Part shown: one piece after another, positions 1 to 8,227 of the stretch
How positions within the stretch are numbered: the stretch's first letter is position 1
How the letters are laid out: every line of letters starts with the position of its first letter
Assembly: GCF_052056915.1 (NCBI RefSeq)
Contig: NZ_CP195119.1
Span: 2,108,001-2,172,000 of the forward strand
DNA from: MTP4 sp052056915
GTDB taxonomy: Archaea > Halobacteriota > Methanosarcinia > Methanosarcinales > Methanosarcinaceae
Length of the DNA stretch: 64,000 bases
Direction of reading: 5' to 3'
The notes under the pieces: generated by a model
Told to the model about the DNA's origin: nothing
Seen by the model: only the letters and a program-made list of their open reading frames with translations
Databases searched by the model: none
Program-made: the position numbers and the translations under genes

Positions 1-170
1 ACTCACAGTTTCTTTTAACTCACAGTTTCTTTTAACTCACAGTTTCTTTTAACTCACAGTTTCTTTTAACTCACAGTTTCTTTTAACTCACAGTTTCTTT
101 TAACTCACAGTTTCTTTTAACTCACAGTTTCTTTTAACTCACAGTTTCTTTTAACTCACAGTTTCTTTTA
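1..170. repeat. 17-bp perfect tandem repeat, 10 copies
   Basis: Ten exact head-to-tail copies of the unit ACTCACAGTTTCTTTTA fill the first 170 bases, and the array probably continues to the left of the window. The last copy supplies the TAA stop codon (168-170, read on the minus strand) of the adjacent surface-protein gene. A 17-bp unit is not a multiple of three, so the array is not coding. Perfect identity suggests recent slippage or expansion. Confidence 0.97.
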
Positions 171-1130
171 ACTTACTTTTCTCGAATAAGCAAAAAGGAA
201 TACAATTCCTACCCCGATTCCCCCTAACATGTATATCCCGTCTCCTATCATTTCGTTATTCTCAAGGTTTTCGATTGGTCCTATTTTCCCGGGATTTTCG
301 ATTAGCCCTTTATTCTCAGGACCTTCACTTCCCCGGCTATCCGGAGTTTGTTCCTGAAAAGATCCGGGGGCTTCTTCCTGCAGGGATGTGCTTTTTGCCT
401 GGGCTGTTCCCATAACTGAAGCGCTTTCACTGATGGGTTCCGCTTCAGGCATGATGGTGGTTCTCGACCCCCGGATCTTCTGGGCGGTCCCGGGGCAGGA
501 AGGGCCGGAAGCCAGACTTCCTTCAGGCTGCAGGGCGACAGTTACTGCATAGTTCCCTCCGGTGATTTCGTATTTTCCGGGGGGGACGGACTCCGTGCTG
601 TAGGCATAGCTGAATTTCCCTTCCGAATCAGCCTTTACCACCTGCAGGGCCGTAACTTTCAGCTTCACCCGCGTCACTCCACTTTTTGCATTCCCGTCAA
701 GCTTGAGCTGGTAAGTTCCCGGAGGGACCCTTTCTGCAGAAAGGACGGCAACACCTTCGTTTGCCTTTGTACTTCTCTGCCTCCAGAGGACAAGTTTGCC
801 TCTTACGTAAAGGTCCTCCACGCCTTCTGCCCGGACGGTAAAGCGGTTGTTGAAGTCGGGGACCCCCACGTTTTGCAATTCGTAAGTGTAAGTGCCTCCG
901 ATCACCGGGACATCTTCTTCAAAATAGACGAGAAACCCTACTTCCTCTTTCGGAGAGGCACTCCCGGTGATCAGGACGGTGTCTCCTGCCACAGGGTTTG
1001 CAGGATTTATTTCCCAGCCACTGACTTCCCCGCTTGCAGGAAAAACGGTCATTGTGATAAACATGAACAGTGAAAAAAGAAAGACCGACGTCTTTTTTCC
1101 AAAACCTCCGTTGAATACCTTAAATTTCAT
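168..1130 (-). CDS. Single-pass surface protein, WEIxPxxP paralog 1
   Basis: This encodes about 320 residues and is probably a cell-envelope protein anchored by a C-terminal membrane segment. The start is the ATG at 1130, because GGGAGAGGTG lies just upstream; the open frame reaches further (to 1244) without a ribosome site. A signal peptide (about residues 8-33) is followed by a beta-rich domain containing GWEINPANP, GDTVLITGSASP and FTVRAEGVEDL. A second domain contains VPPGTYQLKLDG and DSEGKFSYAY. A Ser/Glu/Pro-rich stalk and a final hydrophobic helix with a basic tail (YSRKVS) complete the protein. It is clearly paralogous to the proteins at 10156 and 12319. No function is known to me; a structural or adhesive surface role is inferred from architecture and neighbours. 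Confidence 0.8.
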   Translation of the reverse strand: MKFKVFNGGFGKKTSVFLFSLFMFITMTVFPASGEVSGWEINPANPVAGDTVLITGSASPKEEVGFLVYFEEDVPVIGGTYTYELQNVGVPDFNNRFTVRAEGVEDLYVRGKLVLWRQRSTKANEGVAVLSAERVPPGTYQLKLDGNAKSGVTRVKLKVTALQVVKADSEGKFSYAYSTESVPPGKYEITGGNYAVTVALQPEGSLASGPSCPGTAQKIRGSRTTIMPEAEPISESASVMGTAQAKSTSLQEEAPGSFQEQTPDSRGSEGPENKGLIENPGKIGPIENLENNEMIGDGIYMLGGIGVGIVFLFAYSRKVS

Positions 1131-1444
1131 AAAAGCACCTCTCCCATAATAGCGCAAGGGTTCTGTCCTTCCCCCTTTTTTCAGACCCCGGATCTTAAAC
1201 TCCCTATCAATACTTTTCAGGTTCAAAGTACTTATACTTATCATTTTTTGTCAAACACTTATCATTTTTTGCCAGACTTTCCGACATCAAATATTCTAAA
1301 AAAGGAGAACTGAATGGTGGGAATTTAGTGAAAAAGAGGCTATTTCGGAAGCCTATAAAAAAGAAACCGGGTCTTAAAAACCTTTGAGGACCTTTTTCCG
1401 GAATAATATTTTTTTAAGAATAGCACTTTTTTCGAGAATAGTTT

Positions 1445-1479
1445 TGAAAAGCAGAAGAAATGGTATTCTCTGCTTTTCA
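1445..1479 (-). terminator. Hairpin 3' of the 902-residue surface gene
   Basis: An 11-bp perfect inverted repeat (TGAAAAGCAGA / TCTGCTTTTCA) with a 13-nt loop lies 15 bp past the stop codon of the gene ending at 1494. An almost identical hairpin lies 3' of the next paralog (4668-4702). There is no clear T-run after it on the minus strand, so it could be a transcript-end stabiliser rather than a terminator. Confidence 0.5.
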
Positions 1480-1493
1480 GGGGTTTTTCCAGT

Positions 1494-4202
1494 TTACTGC
1501 CTCCTTTTCTCTATCACGGCCAGCCCGATCAGGATTATTATCATGAACCCGATAATGAAATTAAAAACTTTTGACATGATACTCTTCGAGATTCCTGTCT
1601 TTTCCCCATCTCCGGTACTTTCTTCTGTTTCCGGAGTTTCGGTATCCTGAGGATCGGTTTCCTTTATCTGCTCTGTTTCCGTAGGGATCTGACCTTCTAC
1701 CTTTCGGACCTCAATCAGGGGCTTACTGTTTTCGGCTGTAACGGCAAACGGGGAGAATCCCGGGGAGCTGGCTTCGAAGTAGATGAACCCCTCGTCTTCC
1801 CCGATCTTCCGGGTCTGGAGAACACTCCACCTGTCTTCGGAATACCTGTTCAGGGCGATCGTGGATTCGATAATTTCGTTTTTGGCTATCCACGTTTTGT
1901 TTACCCTGAAACCAACAACGGGGTTGCCAATGTTTTCAGGACTTGCAAAGCCCCCGTTTCCTACCCAGATGTTGATGTGCCTGTAAATTTCCCCATCAGG
2001 CTCAGCCGGGGTCAGGACGGAGATATCTTTCAGTTCCTCGATAATGGTTGTGGTTTTTCCGGCACTTTTCTTTGCGTCGAATTCCACGTAATCGAGAATG
2101 GTGGCTTTCCGTATGAACTCAAACCTGATGCGGTTCCCGTTAGTAACGAACTGCTGGGCAAGTTCCTTGACGTGGACATTGCTTGCAGGTTCGGGAGATC
2201 CACCTCCCCCTCCGCCACCTCCGCCACCACCGCCACCTGAGCTTTTCTTGACGGTTGTAACATCGCTAACAGTTATCTGCACGGTCTCAGAATCTGTTAA
2301 TTCTCCGTCCGTAACATTGAACCCTACCAAATAGATTCCAGAATCATCAGAGCCCGGAGTCCATTCAAAAAGGCCACTGGTCGTATTAAGTTGAGCCCCA
2401 CCGGGAAGGCCTGTGGCGCCATAGGTAAGATCATCACCATCATCATCGGAAGCTGTTAATGTGAATGCCAACAGGCTGTTTTCTGCAACAGCTTTGTTTC
2501 CTATTGAGTCTAGTGCCGGGGCTCTATTGACATCTCCAACTGCTATAGTTATTGTTTCAGAATCTGTGAGCTCCCCATCTGAAGCTGTGAATTCTACATA
2601 GTAAATTCCGCTTTCCCCATAAGCCGGAGTCCAGCAGAAAATATTATCTGCAAGTTCTCCGAAGGTTGCGTTTGTGGAGTAAGTAATCATGTCTCCATCC
2701 GGATCGTTTGCTGAAAGCTCTATCCTGAGTTCCGTGTTTTCAGCAGTTGACTGAGGTTCTATTTCAGCCAGACCAGGGTTCCTGTTTACGTCTCCAACAG
2801 TTATCTGCACGATTTCGAAGTCAAGACCTCCATTCCCATCGAAAACACTGAAGTTTACGGAACAAGTTCCTGCTTCATCGTATTCAGGAGTCCAGGTAAA
2901 GTTCTTGTCAGTAAGAGTACCAACGCTGCTTTCGTTCTTGGCAAAAGTGAGAGGGTCTCCGTCTTTATCTGTTGCAGAGAGATTGATCACAAGTTCTGAA
3001 CCTTCGTCAACGGATTGATCACCAATATCAACGAGCACAGGTGCTCTGTTTACGTCTCCCACTGTTATCTGCACGATTTCGAAGTCAAGACCTCCCTTTC
3101 CATCCGAAACACTGAAATTTACGTAATATATTCCTGATTCCTCATCCGTCGGAGTCCATGTAAAGTTCTTGTCTGTAAGCTTTCCAACGCTGCTTTCGTT
3201 CTTTGCAAAAGTTATAATATCTCCATCTTTATCTGTTGCAGAGAGGTTTATCACAAGTTCTGAACCTTCGTCAATAGATTGATCACCAATCTCAACGAGT
3301 ACAGGTGGTCTGTTTACGTTCTCTACAGTAATGGTCACTGTTTCGGAATCATTCATGATTCCATCCGTTACGTTGAACTCTACATAGTAAGTTCCACTTT
3401 CCTCATAATTCGGAGTCCATGTGAACTCATTTCCCATCAGAGTTCCGAACGTAGCATTTGTAGCGTATGTCAGCTCGTCGTTATCAGGATCCTTAGCCAT
3501 TAATGTGACTGTCAATGAGCTGTTTTCTGCAACAAATTGATCTTCAATTGATTCCAGTTCCGGAGGCTTATTTGCCGGGGCAGCCGTATAAGTTGTAGAA
3601 TTGTCCCATCTTATGTTTCCTGCTTCATCGGTTGCAGAAACATTAACCTGGTGAGTTCCTTCAAGAGCTGTAATTATTCCTTCCCATATTGTTCCTGTCT
3701 TGTTACTCAGCGCTGTTCCTGATGCCTGTACTGCCGTAACTTCTATGTTGTCAGTAACATCCACTGTCACAAGAATAGGTTTTCCTGTTTCAGTCCCGGT
3801 TACGTTTAAATTGACCGAGTTAATTACCGGCTTTTCAGTATCCGGCATTTCCATCGTTGAAGCCGTGTCGTTTACCCAGGTGTAATTTATGTTTCCTGCC
3901 TGGTCTACTGTTCTGATCCCTATCTCGTATTGAGTGTTGTTCGTAAGGTTTGTTGCATTGTAGTAATTGTTCGAGGTGTTTTCTTCGAGAACGCCATTAA
4001 TATAGACCATTGTCCGGTTGAAATTCGTGTCATCCGGGTTCGTCCACGTCCAGTTAATCCATGTGTGCCCAACTTCCGATTCGTTCAAGCCGGTAACCAT
4101 GGCCTTGTACTCTTCTCCTACGGAGGCCCCTACCCCTGGCAAAAAGGCAATGAAAATAAAAAGTAGTAATAGTATGAGCGGTGTACCTAACTTGTCCTTC
4201 AA
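1494..4202 (-). CDS. PGF-pre-PGF surface protein with five cadherin-like repeats
   Basis: This is a 902-residue exported surface protein. A signal peptide (1-27) precedes a fibronectin-III-like domain (about 30-118, ending before MEMPDTEKP), an Ig-like domain (about 120-210), and five repeats of about 86 residues (213-643), each ending in a GDVNR-type linker. These repeats resemble cadherin or Ig-like domains (DPDNDELTY, TWTP, SGxYYVxF). A poly-Gly linker leads to the PGF-pre-PGF domain (about 668-830, from SPEPASNV to FSPFAVTAE). A Glu/Thr-rich spacer, one transmembrane helix (about 873-896) and the tail EKRRQ end the protein. Repeats 2 and 3 are nearly identical in DNA. Many N-x-S/T sequons suggest glycosylation. 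The start is TTG, preceded by GTGAGGT at good spacing. No PGF-CTERM sorting signal is visible. Confidence 0.9.
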   Translation of the reverse strand: MKDKLGTPLILLLLFIFIAFLPGVGASVGEEYKAMVTGLNESEVGHTWINWTWTNPDDTNFNRTMVYINGVLEENTSNNYYNATNLTNNTQYEIGIRTVDQAGNINYTWVNDTASTMEMPDTEKPVINSVNLNVTGTETGKPILVTVDVTDNIEVTAVQASGTALSNKTGTIWEGIITALEGTHQVNVSATDEAGNIRWDNSTTYTAAPANKPPELESIEDQFVAENSSLTVTLMAKDPDNDELTYATNATFGTLMGNEFTWTPNYEESGTYYVEFNVTDGIMNDSETVTITVENVNRPPVLVEIGDQSIDEGSELVINLSATDKDGDIITFAKNESSVGKLTDKNFTWTPTDEESGIYYVNFSVSDGKGGLDFEIVQITVGDVNRAPVLVDIGDQSVDEGSELVINLSATDKDGDPLTFAKNESSVGTLTDKNFTWTPEYDEAGTCSVNFSVFDGNGGLDFEIVQITVGDVNRNPGLAEIEPQSTAENTELRIELSANDPDGDMITYSTNATFGELADNIFCWTPAYGESGIYYVEFTASDGELTDSETITIAVGDVNRAPALDSIGNKAVAENSLLAFTLTASDDDGDDLTYGATGLPGGAQLNTTSGLFEWTPGSDDSGIYLVGFNVTDGELTDSETVQITVSDVTTVKKSSGGGGGGGGGGGGGSPEPASNVHVKELAQQFVTNGNRIRFEFIRKATILDYVEFDAKKSAGKTTTIIEELKDISVLTPAEPDGEIYRHINIWVGNGGFASPENIGNPVVGFRVNKTWIAKNEIIESTIALNRYSEDRWSVLQTRKIGEDEGFIYFEASSPGFSPFAVTAENSKPLIEVRKVEGQIPTETEQIKETDPQDTETPETEESTGDGEKTGISKSIMSKVFNFIIGFMIIILIGLAVIEKRRQ

Positions 4203-4667
4203 TTGTCATACCTCACGAAGTTTTTTAGACCCTCCTGCTGGGGGAGGGGTTATGTATTTCAATTAATTTATTCTGAATTTTATTGTTTTTTTAATATAAA
4301 CTATCTTAAATTTAATAGGAATTAGTACTATCTTTTTATAATGTGTTATAGCCTGAAATCATTTCGCAGATTCAAAACTATAGGGGAGTTAAATACACGA
4401 TACAATAGTGAGCAGCACAAAAGGTCAAACGTTAATGGAATTGCAATTCCATCATGGTACTATGGAAGGATCATATAATATGAAACAAATATGAACCTGA
4501 AGTAAAATAGTGGGCCGCCTGTGCCCGATATATCACTATATAACAGAAAAATTAAAAAAGCTAAACGATTTCGGGAAAACAAAACGAGTTTCGAGGCGAA
4601 ATTATTTCAGGACATAACATCCAGAATAATATTGTCTTCATAATAGTATTTTTTTTCAAAATAGTTT
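4203..4667. other. Intergenic, AT-rich, no gene seen
   Basis: This is the upstream region of the surface gene starting at 4202. It is AT-rich with several possible TATA sites, but none is distinctive enough to assign. I see no open frame with a credible start and no repeat shared with the rest of the window. Confidence 0.6.
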
Positions 4668-4702
4668 TGAAAAGCAGAAGAAATGTTATTCTCTGCTTTT
4701 CA
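4668..4702 (-). terminator. Hairpin 3' of the 657-residue surface gene
   Basis: This is the same 11-bp stem (TGAAAAGCAGA / TCTGCTTTTCA) as at 1445-1479, with a near-identical surrounding sequence. It lies 60 bp past the stop of the gene ending at 4762. Its conservation at both paralogs points to co-duplication with the genes or to a functional 3' element. Confidence 0.5.
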
Positions 4703-4761
4703 GGGGTTTTCATGGATTTTATGGTTTTCATGGATTTTAGGGGATTTTAAGAGTTTTCAAT

Positions 4762-6735
4762 TTACTGCTTCTTTTTCTCCATCACGGCAAGCCCGATCAG
4801 GATTACCACCATGAAACCGATAATGAAACTAAAGGTTTTTGACATGAGACTCTTCGAGATTCCGGGCTTTTCCTTTTCTCCGGGGCTTTCTTCGGTTTCC
4901 GGAGTTTCGGTTTCTTCTGGCTGCTCTGTTCCTGTGGGAGGTTGGGGTTCCTCACTTTCCTCAACTACAGGCTTGTTGTTTTCGGCTGTGACGGCAAACG
5001 GGGAGAATCCCGGGGAGCTGGCTTCGAAGTAGATGAAACCCTCATCTTCCCCGATCTTCCGGGTCTGGAGGGCGTTCCATTTGCCTTCGGAATACCTGTT
5101 CAGGGTGACCGTAGATTCGATTATTTCGTTTTCGGCTATCCACGTCTTGTTTACCCTGAAACCAATAACGGCCCCGCCAATGTTTTCAGGAGATGCAAAA
5201 CCTCCGTTTCCTACCCAGATGTTGATATGCTCGTAGATTTCCCCATCAGGCTCAACCGGGGTCAGGACGGAGATATCTTTCAGTTCCTCGATAATGGTTG
5301 TGGTTTTTCCGGCACTTTTCTTTGCGTCGAATTCCACGTAGTCGACAACGGTGGCTTTCCGTATGAACTCAAACCTGATGCGGTTCCCGTTAGTAACGAA
5401 CTGCTGGGCAAGTTCCTTGATCCGGACGTTGCTTGCAGGTTCGGGAGATCCACCTCCCCCACCGCCACCGCCGCCACCACCGCCTGAGGAGCTGCCTCCT
5501 CCGCTTGAGGGTTTTTCTTCTTCATCTTCGTCGTCTTTCTTGTCTACGGTGATTTCGTTCTGGTCAAAGGCAACCAACTCTCCGGATTTCCAGACTCCGG
5601 TGAACAGGATGTAGTCTTTGGGGGTTTCTACGTTTTCGAGAGGGAAATTAAAATTCGTACTGTTTCCGTGGCCGTCTTTCTTAAGGAACCGGGTGTTTTC
5701 CCCGAAAACGTCGACTGCGAAGGAGTTTAAGTTACTCACGTCCTCAGTGCTGATTCCTATGAAGTCCAGCAGATCGGTTTCGGAGCTGAATTCCGCGGGA
5801 AGGTCGAGATCCCCCATAAGCTCTCTGCCGTTAATGGAAAGGTTTGTCCCGGTCCTTACCCCGTTGGATTCCATTTCCAGTTCGGCTTTGTAGTTGCTGG
5901 CTTCGATGAGGACGGCTGTATAGTTGTAACTCATGTCCGGGCCGTCGAGGTCGATGCTGACGTCCAGGTCGTAACTTGAAGTGGACTTCTCGTCGATGCT
6001 TGTCCCAACCTTCATCCCGTAGGGCAGGACTTTAAAGGCTGTTGCGGAGAGAATTTCCAGGTCCTCGGAACTGTCGAGCAAAACGACTATCCCGTAATCC
6101 CCGCTGTCCCTTGGCCCCAGGTCGAGGTGCAGGTCGCCGTTTTCATCAAGGAGCAGGTCTTCGTTTTCGTCAAGGGTTTCTGGGTACCTCTCGTAATCGG
6201 ATTCCTCAAAGTTCCGGAGGAAGAGGGCCTCAAAATCGTCCGCATTGGCTGCCCTGAGATCGGCAAGCATATCAAGGACGGAAACAAGGTCCGCTTTTAC
6301 CAGGTAGACCCTGACCCTCTGGCCCGCAAAGCCGGAGGCTCCCTTGAAGTCCAGGAATACTTCGTTTTTGCCTGTAACATTGGTGTACAGCGGATGGGTC
6401 GGGTAAGGGTAAATCATTTCCTTGTAATAGTTCCCTTCCTCGTACATTCCCAGGTTAAGGATCATTGCCAGGTCCAGGCTTTCACTGTGGAATTCGCTAT
6501 GGTTTACTCCCCGGTAGGTAAAACTGAGAGGATCGGGCAATCGAACCGGATCTCCCCCGCTTAACTGGATCCAGTTGCCGTCCGCTGTGTCGTCATAATG
6601 GTCAGCAAATAAGAGTGTGCTGCCGTCCATCACAACTTGTGCAAAATAAGCCTGGTCAAGGCTTTCGGAAGTTTCAGCCGAGACTGTGGACATGGTGAAT
6701 AGCAGCAGGATTATTGCAATTATGGTTTTTTTCAA
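4762..6735 (-). CDS. PGF-pre-PGF surface protein (type with large N-terminal domain)
   Basis: This 657-residue exported protein has a signal peptide (1-20) and a large domain of about 370 residues shared with the protein at 8228. Shared blocks include YPYPTHPLY, the GNW(I)xL block and LSATAF. I believe it matches the Methanosarcina TIGR04279-type surface domain, but that assignment is from memory. An acidic segment (KKDDEDEEEK) and poly-Gly linker follow. The PGF-pre-PGF domain (about 432-590) is almost identical to that of the gene at 1494. One membrane helix and the tail EKKKQ end the protein. The start is TTG with GAGGGT upstream, very like the leader of the gene at 4202. A cell-surface role is inferred. 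Confidence 0.88.
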   Translation of the reverse strand: MKKTIIAIILLLFTMSTVSAETSESLDQAYFAQVVMDGSTLLFADHYDDTADGNWIQLSGGDPVRLPDPLSFTYRGVNHSEFHSESLDLAMILNLGMYEEGNYYKEMIYPYPTHPLYTNVTGKNEVFLDFKGASGFAGQRVRVYLVKADLVSVLDMLADLRAANADDFEALFLRNFEESDYERYPETLDENEDLLLDENGDLHLDLGPRDSGDYGIVVLLDSSEDLEILSATAFKVLPYGMKVGTSIDEKSTSSYDLDVSIDLDGPDMSYNYTAVLIEASNYKAELEMESNGVRTGTNLSINGRELMGDLDLPAEFSSETDLLDFIGISTEDVSNLNSFAVDVFGENTRFLKKDGHGNSTNFNFPLENVETPKDYILFTGVWKSGELVAFDQNEITVDKKDDEDEEEKPSSGGGSSSGGGGGGGGGGGGSPEPASNVRIKELAQQFVTNGNRIRFEFIRKATVVDYVEFDAKKSAGKTTTIIEELKDISVLTPVEPDGEIYEHINIWVGNGGFASPENIGGAVIGFRVNKTWIAENEIIESTVTLNRYSEGKWNALQTRKIGEDEGFIYFEASSPGFSPFAVTAENNKPVVEESEEPQPPTGTEQPEETETPETEESPGEKEKPGISKSLMSKTFSFIIGFMVVILIGLAVMEKKKQ

Positions 6736-7296
6736 TTCTCATACCCTCGTCCATATTTCTCTTTTTGTTTTTTCTCAACATATCTGTTTAAAGGAATGGA
6801 TTTTATTCCCCTGATTTCCGTATTAGGTATATTAATGAGTTGTACTATTATAAGGCTCGAAAAAATTATAGTGATCAGGTAGCATTCAAAAGTGACTTCT
6901 GCCATGAGTTCTTTGCACCTATCACAAAAATAAATCCTACCCTGGACGCCAGAGCTCGAAATATTATAAATGTATATGTATAAATAGGGATTATTATTTT
7001 ATACAGTCAAATATGTATTGCCACAGACTTTATATTAATTTTTCTCAGTAAGTCTCGACCAAATTCTGCGAATCTTTCCATGAAAACGTATGATTATCCA
7101 TGTTTAGTTCAGCACCTTTTTATAAGGGAGGAATTCCTGCTTATTAATATTTGAAACTACTCTTATTTAGAGGAGAATTTAAGAACATATTGGCCCCGGA
7201 GGAGGGGGCACAAATTTTTTATATTGTTGGCACCTTGTTTCTATCTGGTACTGTATAGAAGATTGTAAAAGACGTAGGAAAAATCCGGACGCTAAT
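6736..7296. other. Intergenic, AT-rich, no gene seen
   Basis: This region divides the minus-strand gene starting at 6735 from the plus-strand small membrane-protein gene, so it should hold both promoters. The only conserved signal I can identify is the promoter block at 7297-7320. Confidence 0.6.
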
Positions 7297-7320
7297 AAAT
7301 CAGAAGTTTTTTATAGTATC
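7297..7320 (+). promoter_or_regulatory. Promoter shared by the three small membrane-protein genes
   Basis: The block AATCAGAAGTTTTTTATAG contains a TATA-like TTTTTTATA. The same block (TCAAAAGTTTTTTATAT, TTAAAAAGTTTTTTATAT) occurs upstream of the paralogs at 11478-11500 and 54136-54156. The surrounding DNA is otherwise unrelated, so the block is likely a true archaeal promoter. Confidence 0.6.
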
Positions 7321-7422
7321 TTGGGAGTGTATAAGCGTTATTTTACAATGTATCATTCCAATATATCATTCACAATATATCAATATTTCACAAGTGGAAC
7401 TTATTTGCAGGAGGAATAATTT

Positions 7423-7683
7423 ATAATACTAAGCATCATCTCATCAGCGATTTCTTCAAGCGCTATTTCCTCAAGTGCCATTTCAATGGTCACAAGCCCG
7501 GGGCTCCCCCAATACGGAGCTGCAGTGACAGTTGGGCTCATAGCGTTCCTTTCTTTAAAAGAGGTCCTTTCGGCGTCAGACAAATGGAATAAATCCCTTG
7601 ACAGTTCTTTTAACCTGGCAATCCTGCCGCTGCTTTTCTGTTTTGCAGCAATTGTCCTTTTCAAGGTCGCAGAGATCCTTTAA
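7423..7683 (+). CDS. Small two-helix membrane protein, copy 1; possible ATA start
   Basis: This encodes up to 86 residues of unknown function. The frame contains two hydrophobic stretches (AAVTVGLIAFLSL and LAILPLLFCFAAIVLF) separated by KEVLSASDKWNKSLD. It is paralogous to 11565 and, more distantly, to 54184, where KEVLSAS and AILPLL recur. The first standard start is ATG 7486, but a strong GGAGG (7410-7414) lies 8 nt before an in-frame ATA at 7423, and the same arrangement occurs in copy 2. The coding frame is supported because differences between the copies fall at third codon positions, including upstream of the ATG. The overlapping minus-strand frame is a shadow. If initiation is at 7486 the product has 65 residues. 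Confidence 0.7.
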   Translation: MILSIISSAISSSAISSSAISMVTSPGLPQYGAAVTVGLIAFLSLKEVLSASDKWNKSLDSSFNLAILPLLFCFAAIVLFKVAEIL

Positions 7684-7689
7684 TTCCAG

Positions 7690-7960
7690 GAATTCTTCTT
7701 TTTTTCTCCACTTTTTTCTTTATATTCTTCCCCACTTTTTTTATTATTTTTGTCTCCATTTTTTCGATCTGTTCTTCTTCCATTTTTTTTCGTTATTTTC
7801 TTCCCACTTATTTCTCTTTTTTCTTCCCCACTTTTTTCTTTATTTTCTTCCCCACTTTTTTCTTTATTTTCTTCCCCACTTTTTCCCTCATTTCTTCGTC
7901 CATTTTTTCACCCTTTTCTTCCCCACTTTTTTCTCTTTTTTCTTCCCCACTTTTTACCCT
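7690..7960. repeat. Polypyrimidine low-complexity tract
   Basis: About 270 bp of almost pure C/T on the plus strand, made of irregular copies of CTTCCCCACTTTTTTCTTTA. The long open frames here are artefacts of this composition. It lies 3' of the small membrane-protein gene and could act as a transcript end through U-rich runs. Confidence 0.8.
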
Positions 7961-8020
7961 GATTAACGCTCAGGCGGGAAGCCCCCTCCCTCAACAGCCG
8001 AAGGCTGGTATGGGGGCTAG

Positions 8021-8095
8021 TTCACGAAGCAGGAATGTGAAAATAAGGGGAAGTAAGTTCACAAAGCATGGATGTGAAAAAATAAGAGAAGTAGA
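8021..8095. repeat. Imperfect direct repeat pair, about 38 bp
   Basis: Two adjacent copies of a segment beginning GTTCACRAAGCAKGRATGTG and running into GAAAATAAGRGGAAGTA. They lie between the polypyrimidine tract and the terminator of the next surface gene. No coding function is apparent. Confidence 0.6.
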
Positions 8096-8144
8096 ATTGA
8101 AGGTAGAGAAATTGAAGATAAAAAAGCTTTTTAAAAAAGATTGA

Positions 8145-8171
8145 AAACAGAAGACTCGGAGCCTTCTGTTT
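8145..8171 (-). terminator. Terminator hairpin 3' of the 614-residue surface gene
   Basis: A 9-bp perfect stem (AAACAGAAG / CTTCTGTTT) with a 9-nt loop is followed on the minus strand by a T6 run. It lies 57 bp past the stop of the gene ending at 8228. The stem plus U-tract makes it a good terminator candidate. Confidence 0.6.
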
Positions 8172-8227
8172 CTCGCGTAATTTTGCTTCCGGTGCAGTGT
8201 TTATGTTTTTTAGAGTTTTTTTCGGGT

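Noticed and set aside
1..170. Possible CRISPR or origin iterons
   Set aside because: A 17-bp unit with no spacers is not CRISPR, and no replication protein gene or AT-rich unwinding element is nearby.
2030..2334. Proline-rich and other frames opposite the poly-glycine linkers (also near 5350 and 8832)
   Set aside because: These are antisense readings of glycine codons in the surface-protein genes.
7401..7664. 87-residue minus-strand frame, and its twin at 11543-11806
   Set aside because: Differences between the two copies fall at third positions of the plus-strand frame, and the 54184 paralog is conserved in the plus-strand frame, so the minus frame is a shadow.
7598..7966. Phe/Leu/His-rich plus-strand frames
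   Set aside because: They arise from a polypyrimidine low-complexity tract and show no domain or ribosome site.
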